Positions 41,993 through 51,390 of a stretch of DNA of 64,000 nucleotides are shown in pieces. Position 1 is the first letter of the stretch. Every line of letters begins with the position of its first letter. The position numbers and the translations under genes are program-made. The DNA comes from an uncultured Collinsella sp. (GTDB taxonomy: Bacteria; Actinomycetota; Coriobacteriia; Coriobacteriales; Coriobacteriaceae): positions 1-64,000 of the forward strand of contig CABUCA010000001.1 in the NCBI GenBank assembly GCA_902489965.1. Reading direction: 5' to 3'. The notes under the pieces are model-generated. The model had not been told where the DNA came from. It searched no databases and worked only from the letters and a program-made list of their open reading frames with translations.

Positions 41993-42907
41993 CTAGTGAT
42001 ACAAACCCGGCTGGTAGTGATACTCATTGCTCACGTGCGGGCACAGCTGCCAAAAGGCGACGGCGCTCGCCGCGGCAACGTTAAGCGAATCGACCCCGTG
42101 CGCCATCGGAATGCGCACCGCGTGGTCACAGCCGGCAATGGTCTTGGCGCCCAAGCCGGCACCCTCGGTACCCATAAAAAGCGCCAAGCGATCAATCTTC
42201 TGCAGCACGGGATCGTCCAGCGATACGGAATCGTCCGTCAACGCCATAGCGGCACACGAAAAGCCGGCATCGTGCAACGCGCTCAGACCATCATGCGGCC
42301 ACACACGAGCCTCGCTGCCAATGCGCGTCCACGGCACCTGAAACACGGTGCCCATGCTCACCCGGGCCGAGCGACGGTACAGCGGGTCGCAGCACGTCGG
42401 GCTGACCAAAATACCGTCAACGTTCAATGCGGCAGCCGAGCGGAAAATCGCGCCAACATTGGTGTGATCGACAATACCCTCAAGCACGCACACGCGCACC
42501 GGACGATCCCCCACCGCCTCGACGACGCCGCCCAAGAACTCATCAACCGGAATCTGACGCGGGCGACGGAACGCCGCCAGCGCGCCGCGCGTCACGTTAA
42601 AGCCCGTCAACTGCTCCATGAGCTCCATGGAGGCCACGAACACGGGAACCGGACCCGCTCCCTCGCGCACGACAAGCTGGTCAAACAGCGGCATCATCTG
42701 ACCGAGCCAGCGCTCGCCCAAAAGAAAGCTCACCGGCTCATATCCGGCGCGAACCGCACGCTCGATGACCTTGGCACTCTCAGCGATAAAAATGCCCTTC
42801 TGCGGCTCCAGCACGCAGCGAAGCTCACGCTCGGTCAGTCGCACATAGGCATCGAGCCGCTCGTCCTCGAGCGAATCAATTCGCAGAACTTCAACGGCAT
42901 CAGTCAT
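41993..42907 (-). CDS. SpoU/TrmH-family RNA 2'-O-methyltransferase
   Basis: Predicted to methylate a ribose in tRNA or rRNA. The SPOUT knot motifs are NVGAIFRSAAALNVDG (motif 1), LALFMGTEGAGL (motif 2) and VRIPMAHGVDSLNVAAASAVA (motif 3), all well kept. The N-terminal 120 residues form the substrate-binding domain. The start is placed at MTDAVEVLRI (304 residues), although the ribosome site is weak and an upstream ATG adds 11 residues. The RNA target is not known. Confidence 0.88.
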   Translation of the reverse strand: MTDAVEVLRIDSLEDERLDAYVRLTERELRCVLEPQKGIFIAESAKVIERAVRAGYEPVSFLLGERWLGQMMPLFDQLVVREGAGPVPVFVASMELMEQLTGFNVTRGALAAFRRPRQIPVDEFLGGVVEAVGDRPVRVCVLEGIVDHTNVGAIFRSAAALNVDGILVSPTCCDPLYRRSARVSMGTVFQVPWTRIGSEARVWPHDGLSALHDAGFSCAAMALTDDSVSLDDPVLQKIDRLALFMGTEGAGLGAKTIAGCDHAVRIPMAHGVDSLNVAAASAVAFWQLCPHVSNEYHYQPGLYH

Positions 42908-43016
42908 AGCAGCCAGCCCGCACCCTTCTTTACAGCACATCTATACCAAACGAGGCGACGCTAAGCGCCGCCCCATGCATTCAATCAACCCGATGATACC
43001 GTTCACGCCAGACGAT

Positions 43017-43535
43017 TTACGCCTCAACGCGATGATACGTCACGAACTCATAATCGACGCCCTCGTCACCCTCACCGGCGGCAATCGTCGCGACCCCGCT
43101 ACGCTGCGCAATCTCCCACGCGGGATCGGCGTCCAAGTCGGGAAAGTACGTGTCCACGACATGCACGCAGTGGTTATGAGTGACCTCGGCCTCCACGCAG
43201 TACGGCAAAAACTGCCGATAGACATCGCCGCCACCGATCACCCAGGCAACGGGCTCATCGGCAACCGCAGCGAGCGCTTCGTCAACGCTATGCACCACGT
43301 CGACGCCCTCGCGGGTAAAGCCTATATCGCGCGTAAGCACGATATTGCGGCGGTTCTTGAGAGGACGCCCGCCGGGAAAACTCAGCAGCGTCTTGCGTCC
43401 CATGATAACCGGGCAGCCCTTGGTGCAGGCCACAAAATGGCGCATATCGGCGCGATTGGACACCACCATATCGCCCTCGCAGCCAATACCCCAGTCGTCA
43501 CACACGGCGACGATGGCAGAAAGCTTACACGTCAT
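43017..43535 (-). CDS. folA: dihydrofolate reductase
   Basis: Reduces dihydrofolate to tetrahydrofolate, closing the thymidylate cycle with ThyA. The 172 residues contain AIVAVCDDWGIGCEGDMV at the start, VIMGRKTLLSFPGGRPLKNR and WVIGGGDVYRQFL for NADPH binding. The ATG is 5 bases after AGGTGA and starts nine bases past the thyA stop codon. The thyA-folA pair is standard. Confidence 0.94.
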   Translation of the reverse strand: MTCKLSAIVAVCDDWGIGCEGDMVVSNRADMRHFVACTKGCPVIMGRKTLLSFPGGRPLKNRRNIVLTRDIGFTREGVDVVHSVDEALAAVADEPVAWVIGGGDVYRQFLPYCVEAEVTHNHCVHVVDTYFPDLDADPAWEIAQRSGVATIAAGEGDEGVDYEFVTYHRVEA

Positions 43536-43544
43536 GCGCGTCAC

Positions 43545-44393
43545 CTACACTGCAATGGGGATGTTCTTGACCTGAGGGCCGTGCTCATAGCCCTCCACGA
43601 TCAGGTCGTCGGTCGTAAACGCATAGAAATCGTGCACATCGGGGTTGAGCGTTACCTTGGGTGCCGCAAACTGCGGACGCTCGATAAGCTCGCGGACGAT
43701 ATCGACATGACGATCATAGATATGGGCGTCGGCGATCACGTGCAGCAGCTCACCGGGAATCATATCGACCGACTGCGCGACCATCATCAGCAAAATGGCG
43801 TACTGGCACACGTTCCAGTTGTTCGCGGCTAAAATGTCCTGGCTGCGCTGGTTGAGAATCATGTTGAGCGTCGGCTTGTCGTCCTGAGGACGCTGCGTCA
43901 CGTTATAGGTCACGCTATAAGCGCATGGATAAAGGTGCATCTCGGACAGATCGCTAAACACGTACGTATTGGTCATAATGCGGCGACTATACGGCGTGTG
44001 CTTAAGGTCGTACAGTACACGGTCCATCTGGTCGAAGTCGCCCTCGGCGTAATGGCTCTTCTGACCAATCTGATAGCCGTAGGCTTTACCGATGGAACCG
44101 GTCTCATCGGCCCACTCATCCCAGATATGGCTGTTGAGGTCATGCACGTTATTGGACTTCTTTTGATAGATCCACAGAATCTCGTCCATGGCAGACTTAA
44201 GCGCCGTACGGCGCAGGGTGAGCGCGGGGAACTCCTCGCGCAGATCATAGCGCGCCGTGACACCAAAGTTTTTAATGGTATAGGCAGGGGTGCCGTCCTC
44301 CCACACCGGGCGGACCTTTTGGCCCTCGGTGGTGGTGCCATGGTCCAAGATATCGCGGCACATGGTTACAAACTGTTGATCAGCTTTGCTCAT
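43545..44393 (-). CDS. thyA: thymidylate synthase
   Basis: Methylates dUMP to dTMP with methylene-tetrahydrofolate. It contains the catalytic cysteine in LYPCAYSVTYN, the RRIMTN arginine block, LNQRSQDILAANNWNV for dUMP, and the HVIADAHIYDRHV end. The start ATG (MSKADQQF) follows AGGAGGG, giving 282 residues; a long upstream frame is spurious. It diverges from the DUF134-NifX gene. Confidence 0.94.
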   Translation of the reverse strand: MSKADQQFVTMCRDILDHGTTTEGQKVRPVWEDGTPAYTIKNFGVTARYDLREEFPALTLRRTALKSAMDEILWIYQKKSNNVHDLNSHIWDEWADETGSIGKAYGYQIGQKSHYAEGDFDQMDRVLYDLKHTPYSRRIMTNTYVFSDLSEMHLYPCAYSVTYNVTQRPQDDKPTLNMILNQRSQDILAANNWNVCQYAILLMMVAQSVDMIPGELLHVIADAHIYDRHVDIVRELIERPQFAAPKVTLNPDVHDFYAFTTDDLIVEGYEHGPQVKNIPIAV

Positions 44394-44479
44394 TGACCCT
44401 CCTGTCAGTCGCCTACAAGCGAGATTCATTGTAGCCCAGGCGCACGCGGCCCCACAGCCCAAACATAAGCCCTCATTTT

Positions 44480-44493
44480 CTGACATATGCCAG
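44480..44493. promoter_or_regulatory. candidate operator 1 (CTGACATATGCCAG)
   Basis: A near-perfect palindrome (one asymmetric base) just upstream of the predicted -35 box of the DUF134-NifX gene. It matches operator 2 closely; their centres are 53 bp apart, near five DNA turns. Confidence 0.65.
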
Positions 44494-44500
44494 AAATTCC

Positions 44501-44528
44501 TTGCGCAAATCCGCACGTTCGCTATTCT
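44501..44528 (+). promoter_or_regulatory. predicted promoter of the DUF134-NifX gene
   Basis: TTGCGC (44501-44506) and TATTCT (44523-44528) are 16 bases apart, with a transcription start expected near 44535. The two palindromes flank it, one just before -35 and one over the start site. Confidence 0.55.
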
Positions 44529-44532
44529 ATTA

Positions 44533-44546
44533 TTGACATATGTCAG
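44533..44546. promoter_or_regulatory. candidate operator 2 (TTGACATATGTCAG)
   Basis: Contains the perfect 12-bp palindrome TGACATATGTCA, placed over the expected transcription start and about 20 bp before the start codon. Binding here would block transcription. Confidence 0.7.
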
Positions 44547-44559
44547 ATTTGGAGAGTGT

Positions 44560-45324
44560 ATGGCTGGAAGACGCGAAAAACTGCGCCGCGTTGGGATCAT
44601 CCCCGAATATCGCGGCTTTACCCCCGATGGCCTTGCCAGCGGAGACGCTATCGATATGACGGTCGATGAGCTCGAAGTACTGCGCCTGTGCGATCTGGAG
44701 GGCCTCAATCAGGAGGCCGTCGCCCTGCACATGGGCATCGCCCGCGCCACGGTGGCGGCAATCAGCAGTCGCGCGCATCGCAAGGTGGCAAACGCGCTGG
44801 TCAACGGACGAGCGCTCGTCATCGAGGGCGGCAATATCGCGTACTCCCCCATCGCCACGACGACGGCCGCATGGCCAGCAAAGGAGGTCGGCACCATGAG
44901 GGTGGCAACGACGTACGACAACGGCAACATCTTTATGCACTTTGGCCGCAGCGAGCAGTTCAAGATCTACGACATCCAGGATGGCAAGGTGCTCAACGAG
45001 CAGGTCGTAGGCACCGGCGGCACCGGCCACGGCGCCTTGGCGGGCCTGCTTGCCAACGGTGGCGTTGACACGCTCATTTGCGGCGGTATCGGCGGCGGCG
45101 CTATCAACGCGCTTGCCCAAGCCGGCATCACGGTCTATGCGGGCGCCCAGGGCAGCTGCGATGCCTGCGTCGAGGCCCTCATTGCCGGCACGCTCGCACA
45201 GAACGGCGAGGCCACCTGCGACTGCCATGGACATGATCACGAGCACATCCACGAGCATGGCGAGTCCTGCGGCTGCCACGGTCACCACGACCATGACGGG
45301 CACGAAGGCTGCGGATGCCACTAG
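44560..45324 (+). CDS. DUF134 DNA-binding domain fused to NifX/NafY-like domain, with metal-binding tail
   Basis: A 254-residue protein. Residues 1-110 form a DUF134 helix-turn-helix domain (RRVGIIPEYRGFTP, LEGLNQEAVALHMGIARATV). Residues 113-215 form a dinitrogenase iron-molybdenum cofactor biosynthesis-type domain (ATTYDNGNIFMHFGRSEQFKIYD, ICGGIGGGAINAL). Residues 220-254 contain 12 His and 6 Cys, a likely metal-binding tail. No nitrogenase genes are nearby, so a metal-responsive regulator is more likely than a nitrogen-fixation role; this is inference. GGAG precedes the ATG at good spacing; an upstream frame overlaps thyA. Twin palindromes upstream suggest autoregulation. Confidence 0.85.
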   Translation: MAGRREKLRRVGIIPEYRGFTPDGLASGDAIDMTVDELEVLRLCDLEGLNQEAVALHMGIARATVAAISSRAHRKVANALVNGRALVIEGGNIAYSPIATTTAAWPAKEVGTMRVATTYDNGNIFMHFGRSEQFKIYDIQDGKVLNEQVVGTGGTGHGALAGLLANGGVDTLICGGIGGGAINALAQAGITVYAGAQGSCDACVEALIAGTLAQNGEATCDCHGHDHEHIHEHGESCGCHGHHDHDGHEGCGCH

Positions 45325-45380
45325 CGGCAAGCACCTCGTCGAGAACGCGCTTCCACGCGTGCGACAACCAGCGAACAAAC

Positions 45381-45420
45381 GGCGAAGGCCGCCTGGAATA
45401 CCATCCAGGCGGCCTTCGCC
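45381..45420. terminator. strong palindrome between convergent DUF134-NifX and ffh
   Basis: GGCGAAGGCCGCCTGG pairs perfectly over 16 bp with CCAGGCGGCCTTCGCC, 8-nt loop. There is no T tract, so it may work as a hairpin barrier or with a factor. It lies between genes that converge. Confidence 0.75.
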
Positions 45421-45440
45421 ATACACGACTCAACTAGTCG

Positions 45441-46916
45441 TTACTTCTTGTTGCGCATCTGCGCTTCCATCTGGCGCAGCAGGTCCATATCGGACTTGGG
45501 GCCGCCCGTTCCCAGGCCGCCCATGCCGCCCAGCCCCATGGCATCCAGACCGGGAATATTGGGCATGCGCATCTTTTTGCCCTTCTTACCCTTCTTGCCC
45601 TTCTTGCCGCCGGCCTGCGCCTGATTGGCCATCGTGCGCATGCGGCCCATCATCTTATTCATCTCGCCCCACTGCTTCATAAGGCTATTGACCTCGGTGG
45701 GGGTCACGCCGGCGCCCTTGGCAATGCGGGCACGGCGCTGACCGTTGATGATGGAGGGGCGAAGACGCTCCTCCTTGGTCATCGACATGATGATGGCCTC
45801 GTTCTTATCGAAGATACCTTCGTCCAGGTTACCACCCATCTGGTTAAGCGCACGCTGGCCACCGGGGAGCATGCCCAGAATGCCCTTCATGCCGCCCATC
45901 TTCTTGACGGCCTTCATCTGGTCGAGCATGTCGTTCATGGTAAAGCCCTCGCGCAGCATGCGCTCGGCGGCCTCGAGCTGCTCGGCGTCGGCCGCCTCCT
46001 GGGCCTTCTCGATAATGCCGACAACGTCGCCCATACCCAGAATGCGCTTGGCCATACGATCGGGGTAGAACGGCTCCAGCGAATCGGGCTTCTCGCCCAT
46101 GCTCACAAACTTGATGGGCTTGCCGGTCACCTGGCGCACGGAAAGCGCGCCGCCGCCACGGGCGTCGCCGTCGAGCTTAGAGATAATCACGCCGTCAAAG
46201 TCGGTGCGCTCGGCGAAGGTCGAGACGACGTTGACGATATCCTGACCGGTCATGGCATCGACGACCATCAGCACCTGATCGGGCTTGACGGCCTTCTTGA
46301 TGTCCACGGCCTCCTGCATCATCTGCTCATCGATCTGAAGACGTCCGGCGGTATCGACGATGACCACGTCACGCAGGTGGTCAACGGCCTCCTGAATGGC
46401 GCCCTTGGCGATGTCAACCGGGTGCTCGCCATCGCCACGGAAGACCGGTACGCCGATCTCGCCACCGAGCGTGGCCAGCTGGTCGGCAGCAGCGGGACGG
46501 TAGACGTCGCACGCGGCGAGCAACGGCGAGCGGCCCTGCTTCTTGAGCAGGTAGGCCAGCTTTACGGCAGCCGTGGTCTTACCGGAGCCCTGCAGACCCA
46601 CAAGCATGATGACATTGGGAATACGGTTGCTAAAGACGAGCTTGCTCTCGGTGGAGCCGAGCATCTCGGTAAGCTCGTCGAGCACGATCTTGACGACGTT
46701 TTGCGCCGGAGAGAGCGACTCCATGACCTCTGCGGTCATGCAGCGCTCCTTGGTCTTGGCGACGAACTCCTTGACGACCTTGAAGTTAACGTCGGCCTCG
46801 AGCAGCGCCATGCGAATATCGCGCATGGCCGAAGTAATATCGGCCTCGGTCAGCTTACCCTTGCCGCGCAGGCGGTCAAATGTGTCGTTGAGGCGATCGC
46901 TCAGAGAATCAAACAC
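45441..46916 (-). CDS. ffh: signal recognition particle protein Ffh
   Basis: The GTPase that, with SRP RNA, targets membrane proteins. The N domain covers residues 1-90, the G domain 90-295 (G1 GLQGSGKTTAAVKLA, DTAGRLQ, SKLDGDARGG), and the Met-rich M domain 300-480 (GEMNKMMGRMRTMANQAQ). The C-terminal end is Lys- and Gly/Met-rich. The start is a GTG after AAGGAG. It ends a run with smc and ftsY; the 10-bp gap to ftsY suggests cotranscription. Confidence 0.96.
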   Translation of the reverse strand: MFDSLSDRLNDTFDRLRGKGKLTEADITSAMRDIRMALLEADVNFKVVKEFVAKTKERCMTAEVMESLSPAQNVVKIVLDELTEMLGSTESKLVFSNRIPNVIMLVGLQGSGKTTAAVKLAYLLKKQGRSPLLAACDVYRPAAADQLATLGGEIGVPVFRGDGEHPVDIAKGAIQEAVDHLRDVVIVDTAGRLQIDEQMMQEAVDIKKAVKPDQVLMVVDAMTGQDIVNVVSTFAERTDFDGVIISKLDGDARGGGALSVRQVTGKPIKFVSMGEKPDSLEPFYPDRMAKRILGMGDVVGIIEKAQEAADAEQLEAAERMLREGFTMNDMLDQMKAVKKMGGMKGILGMLPGGQRALNQMGGNLDEGIFDKNEAIIMSMTKEERLRPSIINGQRRARIAKGAGVTPTEVNSLMKQWGEMNKMMGRMRTMANQAQAGGKKGKKGKKGKKMRMPNIPGLDAMGLGGMGGLGTGGPKSDMDLLRQMEAQMRNKK

Positions 46917-46926
46917 TAGTCACTCC

Positions 46927-47844
46927 TTAATTGGACTCGCCCACCAGGGCGCGGCAGAAATCTTTGGCATTGAACTCCTGCAGGTCATCGACCTGCTCGC
47001 CCACGCCGATGCGCAGGATCGGGAGCTTGAGCTTCTCGGCCACGGCCATGGCGATACCGCCCTTAGCCGTGCCGTCGAGCTTTGTCATGATAATACCGTC
47101 CAGGCCAAGCGCCTCGTTAAACTCGAGCGCCTGGTTGAGGCCGTTTTGGCCCGTTGCGGCATCGATCACGAGCACGACATAGACGGGCATGGGGCCGGCG
47201 GCCATATTGGCGGCGCGCTTACGGGTCACATTGACCACCTTGGCAAGCTCGCGCATGAGCTCGGAGCTCGTGTGCAGACGACCGGCGGTATCGATAAGCA
47301 CCAGGTCGCTGCCGCGCTTGTCGGCCTCGTCGAGCACGTCGTAGCAAACACTTGCCGGATCGGAGCCGCGGTCGCGCTTGATGACGGGAACGCCGGCGCG
47401 CTGACCCCACACATCGAGCTGCTCAATGGCGGCGGCGCGGAAGGTATCGGCAGAACCGATCACGACGTTCTTGCCGCGGGCGGCCATGGCGCTCGCGATC
47501 TTGCCGACAGTCGTGGTCTTGCCGGCGCCGTTGATGCCCACAAAAAGCACGCAACTCGGCGTATCGGCGAACGGATCGCGCTCGATGGGCACAAAGTGCT
47601 GCTCGAGCTGCTCGGCCAGGGCACGACGGAGCTGCGGGGCGGTCTTGAGGTTCTTCTTGGCCGCGGCATCGCGCAGGTCATCAGAAACCTGGATGGCGAC
47701 CTCGGCACCCATGTCACCCATGACGAGCGTGTCCTCAAGGTCCTCCCAAAAATCTTCGTCAACCTCGCCGCCAAAGTAGAAGACCTCGTTGAGGGCCTCG
47801 CGGCTGCGCTCGAGTCCGCGCGAGAGAGCGTCAAAGAATCCCAT
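46927..47844 (-). CDS. ftsY: signal recognition particle receptor FtsY
   Basis: The membrane-associated GTPase partner of Ffh. It has the NG domain with GINGAGKTTTVGKIA, DTAGRLHTS and TKLDGTAKGG, and a short N domain (305 residues in all). The long acidic A domain of the Escherichia coli protein is missing, as usual in Gram-positive bacteria. The ATG shares one base with the smc stop codon (TAATG). Confidence 0.95.
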   Translation of the reverse strand: MGFFDALSRGLERSREALNEVFYFGGEVDEDFWEDLEDTLVMGDMGAEVAIQVSDDLRDAAAKKNLKTAPQLRRALAEQLEQHFVPIERDPFADTPSCVLFVGINGAGKTTTVGKIASAMAARGKNVVIGSADTFRAAAIEQLDVWGQRAGVPVIKRDRGSDPASVCYDVLDEADKRGSDLVLIDTAGRLHTSSELMRELAKVVNVTRKRAANMAAGPMPVYVVLVIDAATGQNGLNQALEFNEALGLDGIIMTKLDGTAKGGIAMAVAEKLKLPILRIGVGEQVDDLQEFNAKDFCRALVGESN

Positions 47845-50800
47845 TATGCATTCACGACCTTTCCGGTTTCGCGATCGAGTTTTTGCGAGACGACGCGACT
47901 GACGCCGTCGGCTTGCATCGAGACGCCATAGAGGACGTCGGCGTCCTCCATAGTACGGCGCTGATGCGAGATAACCAAGAGCTGCGTATCGGAACGCAAC
48001 ACATCGAGTGCGCCGATGAGCTTGGACAGGTTGGCGTCATCGAGCGCCGCCTCGACCTCGTCCAGCACATAGAACGGCACCGTGCGCGTGCGATACACAG
48101 CAAAGAGCAGGGCGAGCGCCGTCAGGCTCTTCTCGCCGCCCGACATGAGCATCATCTTGGTGATGCGCTTGCCGCGCGGCTGCGCCACGACCTCGATACC
48201 CGTCTCGGCAGGATGCTCGGGATCGGTCATCTCCAGATGAGCCTGGCCGCCCGGGAAGAGCATAGCGAAGATCTCGCGGAAGTTCGCGTCGACCTTCTCA
48301 AACGTCACCAGGAAGGCCTTCCGCATCTTGCGATCAATGGCCACCGTGATCTTGGTGAGCGCCTTGCGCGCGCTCTCCAGATCGGCCAGCTGCTCCTCGA
48401 TGTAGTCGGCACGGCGCTTGAGCTGCTCGTACTCCTCCATGGCAACTTGGTTAACGGGACCAAGGTTGTTGATCTGGCGCACAAGCTGGTTGAGTTCGCG
48501 CTCGGCGGCATCGCGGTCCGTGGGCGCCGGAAGCATGAGCGCTGTCTCGAGCACCGTCGTGCCATCGGCGGTAATGGCCTTAATGGCGGCCTCTACCTGC
48601 ACCTCGAGCTTGCCACGCGCGACCTTGAACTCGTTTTGCGTGGCAGAGGCGGTATCGACTCGCTCCTTAGCGCGGGCAACCTCTGCCTTGGCATCCTCGA
48701 TGGTCTTCTTGAGCGAAGCGGAGTCCGCCTCCTCCAGAGAGGCCTGGTCACGCAGGCGCGCTGCCCAATCCGACGCGCGTTCCAACAGGGCAGAATAGCG
48801 TTCGTGCATGGGATCGACGCGTAGGCGCAGCAGCTCGAGCGAGCGCGAAGCCTGGCGTGTTCCGCGGATACGACGGTCGATGCCCTCAAGACGATGCTCC
48901 AGGTCGGGCACGCGGCCCTTCAGCGAACGCAGGCGTTCACTCGTCTGGGCTAGGCGGACCTTGGCGTCGGCGAGCTTGCCGGCAGCCTCGGAATCGTCAC
49001 GGCGAACGCGGTCGAGTTCGTCGTTGGCCTCGGCAATCTGCAAGCCCAGATCGCTTGCCTGCGCGCGGGCCTCGTCACGCGAACGGGTGAGCTCATCAAC
49101 TCGCGGGCGTGCAGCGCGAACGGCTTCGGAGGCCTGCTCGCGACGCGTGGAGATGCGCACGCGCTCGACCTCGGCATTGTTGGCGCTTTGCTCCAAGCGG
49201 CCGATCTCGGAGAGCAGCGAGCGGCGCTCGCCCTCAAGACGGGCGATCTCGCCAGCGGCATCGCCCTCAGCGGCACGCGCTTCCTCAACGGCCGCATTGG
49301 CCTCGACGACCTGATCCGACACATGCTCAAACACAGCGGCCAAATCGGGCTCAAGCCCATCCAGCTCGCGAATGCGACGCTTACGCTCCAGAGCACCCGA
49401 CGCCTCGCCGGCATCGAGGCCCACACGCACCAGGCCGCCACAGCTTACGCGGGCGCCATCGGGAGTCACATAGGTCACACCGTCAACGACAGGCGCAGCC
49501 AGCGCGGCAGCCAAGTCATCGACCACGTAATAGCCGCCGAGCAGCGCCTCGACGACGGGTCCGTAGCCTGCACGCACGGACAGACGATCAACCAGGCGGG
49601 TACCGGCAGCGCCCTCAGCGGCGGTAGAGCCGCTCACGCCACGCGTCACCAGCAGTGCTTCGCCCGAGGCCTTCTTTTGGTCCAGAGCCGCACGACCGGC
49701 ACGCTCAAGCGTGGCGGCGTCATCAAACAGCAGCGCATCGATATCGCCGGCGAGCAATTGCTCAACCAGGCCCTCAAGCTCGCGCGGGGCCTCCAGCACG
49801 TCGCCCAGACGACCCAAGACATCGTCGCCCAGCGCACCCACCAGACGGCTCACGAGCGGCGAGCTGTCGGCCATGCGGGCATCGAGTTTCTTTTGGCTGG
49901 AAAGCTCCGAGCGCACCTCGGACAACTTGTTGCGCGCCTCGCTCTCGCGGGCACGCAGGTCCTTCAGGGCCGCGCGTGCCGTCTCGGTGGCCTCACGCGC
50001 ATCAACCTGAGCCTGGCGCGCTTCCTCAAGAGCGCCCTCAAGCTCCTCGGCGCGGTCGCGACGGCTCTCAAGCGAGGCCATGACCTCCTCAAGCTGCTCG
50101 TCGATCTGCTCCAGGCGCGAGGCATACATGTTGTCCTCGACCTCGGCATTGCTCAGCGAGTCCTTCACCTTGGCGAGCTCGAGCGCGGCGTTATCGGCCA
50201 CACGCTGCACATCGCGCTGCTCACGCGTGAGCTGCGAAATCTGATTGTCGAGCGCAACGCGACGCTCGTGGAGCTCAGCGGCGGCAGGACCAGCGGCGTC
50301 AACGTCCTCCTGGGCCTGCATATGCGCACCGGTCACTTCCTCAAGCTGCGCACGCGCGTCCTCGAGCTCCTCGACCACGCGACGACGCTGATGCTCGGAA
50401 CTCGAAATCTGTCCGCGCATGTCAGACAGGCGCGACACCATGTTGTGGCCCTTTTCCTCGAGCAGGCGCATGTCGGAGTTAATGCGGCCGACCACATCTT
50501 GCATATGACGGCGCTGCTCGCCTAGGTCGCCCACAAACAGGCCCTTTTCCTCGAGCATGACCTGAAGCTTCTCGAGCTCGCGCTCCTTTTCGCCCATGCG
50601 GTACTGCGCAAGCTCCAGCTCGGCGGCACCTTCCTTGGAGCGGCTCTCCAGGTCGTTCCACTGCGACTGCAGCGAACGCAGCTCGTCGACAGCCAGCATC
50701 TGCGTAAGCTCGTTCGCACGCGAGGACAGCTCTTTGTACTTGCGCGCGCGATCGACCTGACGCTCCAACGGCCGCAGCTGACGGGCGATTTCCTTATTGA

Positions 50801-51380
50801 TGTCGCGGGCACGCGTCAGGTGCTCGTCCATCGACTTAATCTTTTTGAGCGCACGCTCCTTGCGGCGCTTGTGCTTGGAGATGCCGGCGGCCTCCTCGAT
50901 GAGGGCGCGGCGCTCCTCGGGGCGGCTCTGCAAGATGGCGTCGAGCTTGCCCTGGCTGATGATGGAATGTGTATCCTTGCCCAGGCCCGAATCGTGCAGG
51001 ATGTCCTGAATGTCCATCAGGCGGCACGGACTCGAGTTGATGAGGTACTCGCTTTCGCCCGAGCGATACATGCGACGGGTGATGGCGACCTCGTCAAAAT
51101 CGACGGGCAGCATATGGTCCGAGTTATCGAGCACCAGCGTGACCTCGGCGACACCCACCGGCTTGCGCGCCGACGAGCCCGAGAAGATGACATCCTCCAT
51201 GGCCTGGCCGCGCAGCTGCTTGGCGCTCTGCTCGCCCAGGACCCACAGAATCGAGTCGGAGATGTTCGATTTTCCCGAGCCGTTGGGACCGACGATGACG
51301 GTCAGGCCCGGCTCAAACGTCATATGGGCGCGGTCGGCAAACGACTTGAACCCCTTGAGCGTGAGGGACTTGAGATACAC
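47844..51380 (-). CDS. smc: chromosome segregation protein SMC
   Basis: The condensin ATPase that compacts and segregates chromosomes. The 1178 residues show Walker A GPNGSGKSN at the N-terminus, two long coiled coils, a hinge (about 500-650; SPLVSRLVGALGDDVLGRLG), and the ABC signature LMSGGEKSLTALALLFAVY followed by Walker B VLDEVEAALDD. The start is a GTG 3-4 bases after GAGGA. It is followed by ftsY with a 1-base overlap and preceded by rnc. The partners ScpA and ScpB are not in the window. Confidence 0.96.
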   Translation of the reverse strand: MYLKSLTLKGFKSFADRAHMTFEPGLTVIVGPNGSGKSNISDSILWVLGEQSAKQLRGQAMEDVIFSGSSARKPVGVAEVTLVLDNSDHMLPVDFDEVAITRRMYRSGESEYLINSSPCRLMDIQDILHDSGLGKDTHSIISQGKLDAILQSRPEERRALIEEAAGISKHKRRKERALKKIKSMDEHLTRARDINKEIARQLRPLERQVDRARKYKELSSRANELTQMLAVDELRSLQSQWNDLESRSKEGAAELELAQYRMGEKERELEKLQVMLEEKGLFVGDLGEQRRHMQDVVGRINSDMRLLEEKGHNMVSRLSDMRGQISSSEHQRRRVVEELEDARAQLEEVTGAHMQAQEDVDAAGPAAAELHERRVALDNQISQLTREQRDVQRVADNAALELAKVKDSLSNAEVEDNMYASRLEQIDEQLEEVMASLESRRDRAEELEGALEEARQAQVDAREATETARAALKDLRARESEARNKLSEVRSELSSQKKLDARMADSSPLVSRLVGALGDDVLGRLGDVLEAPRELEGLVEQLLAGDIDALLFDDAATLERAGRAALDQKKASGEALLVTRGVSGSTAAEGAAGTRLVDRLSVRAGYGPVVEALLGGYYVVDDLAAALAAPVVDGVTYVTPDGARVSCGGLVRVGLDAGEASGALERKRRIRELDGLEPDLAAVFEHVSDQVVEANAAVEEARAAEGDAAGEIARLEGERRSLLSEIGRLEQSANNAEVERVRISTRREQASEAVRAARPRVDELTRSRDEARAQASDLGLQIAEANDELDRVRRDDSEAAGKLADAKVRLAQTSERLRSLKGRVPDLEHRLEGIDRRIRGTRQASRSLELLRLRVDPMHERYSALLERASDWAARLRDQASLEEADSASLKKTIEDAKAEVARAKERVDTASATQNEFKVARGKLEVQVEAAIKAITADGTTVLETALMLPAPTDRDAAERELNQLVRQINNLGPVNQVAMEEYEQLKRRADYIEEQLADLESARKALTKITVAIDRKMRKAFLVTFEKVDANFREIFAMLFPGGQAHLEMTDPEHPAETGIEVVAQPRGKRITKMMLMSGGEKSLTALALLFAVYRTRTVPFYVLDEVEAALDDANLSKLIGALDVLRSDTQLLVISHQRRTMEDADVLYGVSMQADGVSRVVSQKLDRETGKVVNA

Positions 51381-51390
51381 GGTTCCTCGC

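Noticed and set aside
45360..45420. Possible small RNA in the gap before ffh
   Set aside because: A simple 16-bp hairpin between convergent genes is explained as a terminator or barrier; no promoter points into it.
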